Assembly (NCBI GenBank): GCA_913063375.1 | Contig: CAJXXR010000009.1 | Coordinates: 1-64,000 of the forward strand | Reading direction: 5' to 3' | Length of the DNA: 64,000 nucleotides | Origin: an uncultured Flavobacteriales bacterium | GTDB lineage: Bacteria > Bacteroidota > Bacteroidia > Flavobacteriales > CAJXXR01 | Shown: piece after piece, positions 63,014 through 64,000 of the stretch | Numbering within the stretch: the first letter of the stretch is position 1 | How the letters are laid out: every line of letters starts with the position of its first letter | Notes under the pieces: model-generated | Told to the model about the DNA's origin: nothing | What the model saw: the letters and a program-made list of their open reading frames with translations, nothing else | The model's database searches: none | Translations under genes and position numbers: made by a program

Positions 63014-63103
63014 TTTATTGTCAGATATTTTCTTTCTCAAGTCTTTAAACGCAGCTAAGGCATCTGTTATACGTACATTCCTGAGTGGTATTGACCAAAA
63101 AAA
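63008..63103 (-). pseudogene. Possible gene remnant without a start codon
   Basis: The minus strand reads as an uninterrupted 30-codon tail ending IPLRNVRITDALAAFKDLRK-KISDNKA with a TAA at 63008. Its composition looks like protein, but there is no ATG or GTG, and the frame begins inside the T-run of the pdxA terminator. It may be the 3' end of a lost gene. I cannot name the family. Confidence 0.3.
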
Positions 63104-63131
63104 AAGCCGATCAATTTGATCGGCTTTTTTT
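63097..63131. terminator. Terminator of pdxA
   Basis: GCCGATCA (63106-63113) / TGATCGGC (63117-63124) flanked by nine A and seven T. This is a strong bidirectional intrinsic terminator directly after the pdxA stop (63133). Confidence 0.9.
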
Positions 63132-63132
63132 A

Positions 63133-64000
63133 TTAATCTTTATCAGATTGCTCTATTGGAGCACTTTCTGAATCGCTTTGTTTTTGCGGTTTCTCTTCTT
63201 TCTTTGGACTAGGCGCTTTTTCAATCTCCTCTTCCTTACTAGTAGAAGTTGCTAGGTCTTTTCTAGGCCTAGGCGTAGGTTTGTTCGGTTGCTCTTCCTT
63301 TGGACCCCTAGGTGAGCTAGGACGCTTACCATCATTCGGACGACCTTTTGTTGCTTTAGCCAGTGCCTTAGACTCTGGTTTAAGTACATTGGATTCCAGT
63401 TCAATTTGCTCCTCCCTTTGGTAGAACAAATCTATTGCAGCATAGACCGCTTGTCTGAATGAATTTTCACTGGCTTGGTTTGTGCCAGCAATTTCATGTG
63501 CAGAGCCATGGTCTGGCGAGGTGCGAATAATGGGAAGTCCAGCAGTGAAATTAACACCTGAATTGAAGGTTAAAGTCTTAAATGGAATAAGTCCTTGGTC
63601 ATGGTACATGGCCAATACCCCATCGAAGTTTTTGTAATGCCCGTTACCAAAGAAGCTATCAGCAGAATATGGGCCGAAAACTAATTTCCCGTCGTCCATT
63701 GCTTTTGCGATGGTTGGTTTTACAATATCATCATCCTCTTTGCCTATCAGTCCTTGATCTCCTGCATGCGGATTCAGCGATAAAACGGCGATTTTTGGCT
63801 TATTGATCATAAAGTCTTTTTTAAGACTCTGCTCCATAAGGTCCAATTTCTCGCGAATCAGCTTTGCACTGATCTTTGTTGCGATTTCCGTTACCGGAAT
63901 ATGCCCTGTAACAACTCCAATCTTCAAATCGTCAGAAACCATAAACATCAAACTTTCTTTTGATTCGAAGTAGTCCTGTAGGTATTCTGTATGTCCCGGA
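63133..64000 (-). CDS. pdxA: 4-Hydroxythreonine-4-phosphate dehydrogenase, partial, with charged tail
   Basis: The 5' end lies beyond the window; the frame stays open to base 64000 (PGHTEYLQDYFESKESLMFM before the first internal Met). PdxA oxidises 4-phosphohydroxy-threonine in pyridoxal phosphate synthesis. The metal-binding His in LNPHAGDQGLIG and the C-terminal AMYHDQGLIPFK and RTSPDHGSAHEIAG are typical. The domain should end near LFYQREEQ. About 95 further residues follow, rich in Lys, Glu, Pro and Ser (RPNDGKRPSSPRGPKEEQPN, KAPSPKKEEKPQKQ), which are not part of the normal enzyme and look disordered. Confidence 0.92.
   Translation of the reverse strand, partial: PGHTEYLQDYFESKESLMFMVSDDLKIGVVTGHIPVTEIATKISAKLIREKLDLMEQSLKKDFMINKPKIAVLSLNPHAGDQGLIGKEDDDIVKPTIAKAMDDGKLVFGPYSADSFFGNGHYKNFDGVLAMYHDQGLIPFKTLTFNSGVNFTAGLPIIRTSPDHGSAHEIAGTNQASENSFRQAVYAAIDLFYQREEQIELESNVLKPESKALAKATKGRPNDGKRPSSPRGPKEEQPNKPTPRPRKDLATSTSKEEEIEKAPSPKKEEKPQKQSDSESAPIEQSDKD

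Noticed and set aside
1-64000. CRISPR array
   Set aside because: No series of short direct repeats with regular spacers was found.

Overview
The window looks like chromosomal DNA of a Bacteroidota bacterium, most likely in the Flavobacteriales; the family cannot be fixed from sequence alone. The evidence is low GC, promoter-like TAnnTTTG boxes, secreted proteins with type IX secretion (T9SS) sorting tails, a fused CcoN-CcoO cbb3 oxidase, a CcoP with only one haem site, and flavobacterial-style gene orders (pdxA / DUF177-rpmF-plsX-fabH-accB-accC; ileS-dksA-like-lspA).

Layout. 0.3-8 kb: a PLP decarboxylase, then a leftward cbb3 oxidase operon ccoS-ccoNO-ccoQ-ccoP-ccoG-ccoH-safE. It has an FNR-type box upstream and a large hairpin between ccoP and ccoG. 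8-13 kb: two DFDP-repeat T9SS proteins, a small secreted beta protein and a lipoprotein, all rightward. 13-18.5 kb: an ATP-grasp-like protein and a 1132-residue MetX-aspartokinase-homoserine dehydrogenase fusion. The fusion lies behind a SAM-I riboswitch, a 49-codon leader ORF and a terminator hairpin. 18.4-20.4 kb: an ECF42-type sigma factor with a YCII/DGPF protein and a YHS-like protein.

20.6-37.6 kb is an accessory island. It holds many short, rightward, secreted or membrane orphan genes, a nonsense-mutated pseudogene, duplicated remains of an XRE regulator with a divergent partner, a RadC remnant, a truncated tyrosine integrase, and degenerate copies of the tRNA-Asn locus. The intact tRNA-Asn(GUU) closes the island at 37.6 kb. 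I infer repeated integration at this tRNA followed by decay. Two large T9SS proteins also lie here.

37.9-64 kb is mostly core genome: a MarR-like regulator, ispD, a GAF protein, a glycosyltransferase, the copper ATPase ccoI divergent from an FNR/CRP regulator (both functionally tied to the cbb3 operon 37 kb away), a membrane glycosyltransferase, lspA, a dksA-like gene, ileS, a GNAT enzyme, tyrS, an SDR, an ECF sigma/anti-sigma-like pair, dxs, and the fatty acid/lipid initiation cluster accC-accB-fabH-plsX-rpmF-DUF177. A pdxA gene with a long charged tail runs off the right edge.

The most notable items are the SAM-I riboswitch / leader ORF / attenuator arrangement over the trifunctional fusion gene, and the layered integration scars around tRNA-Asn.
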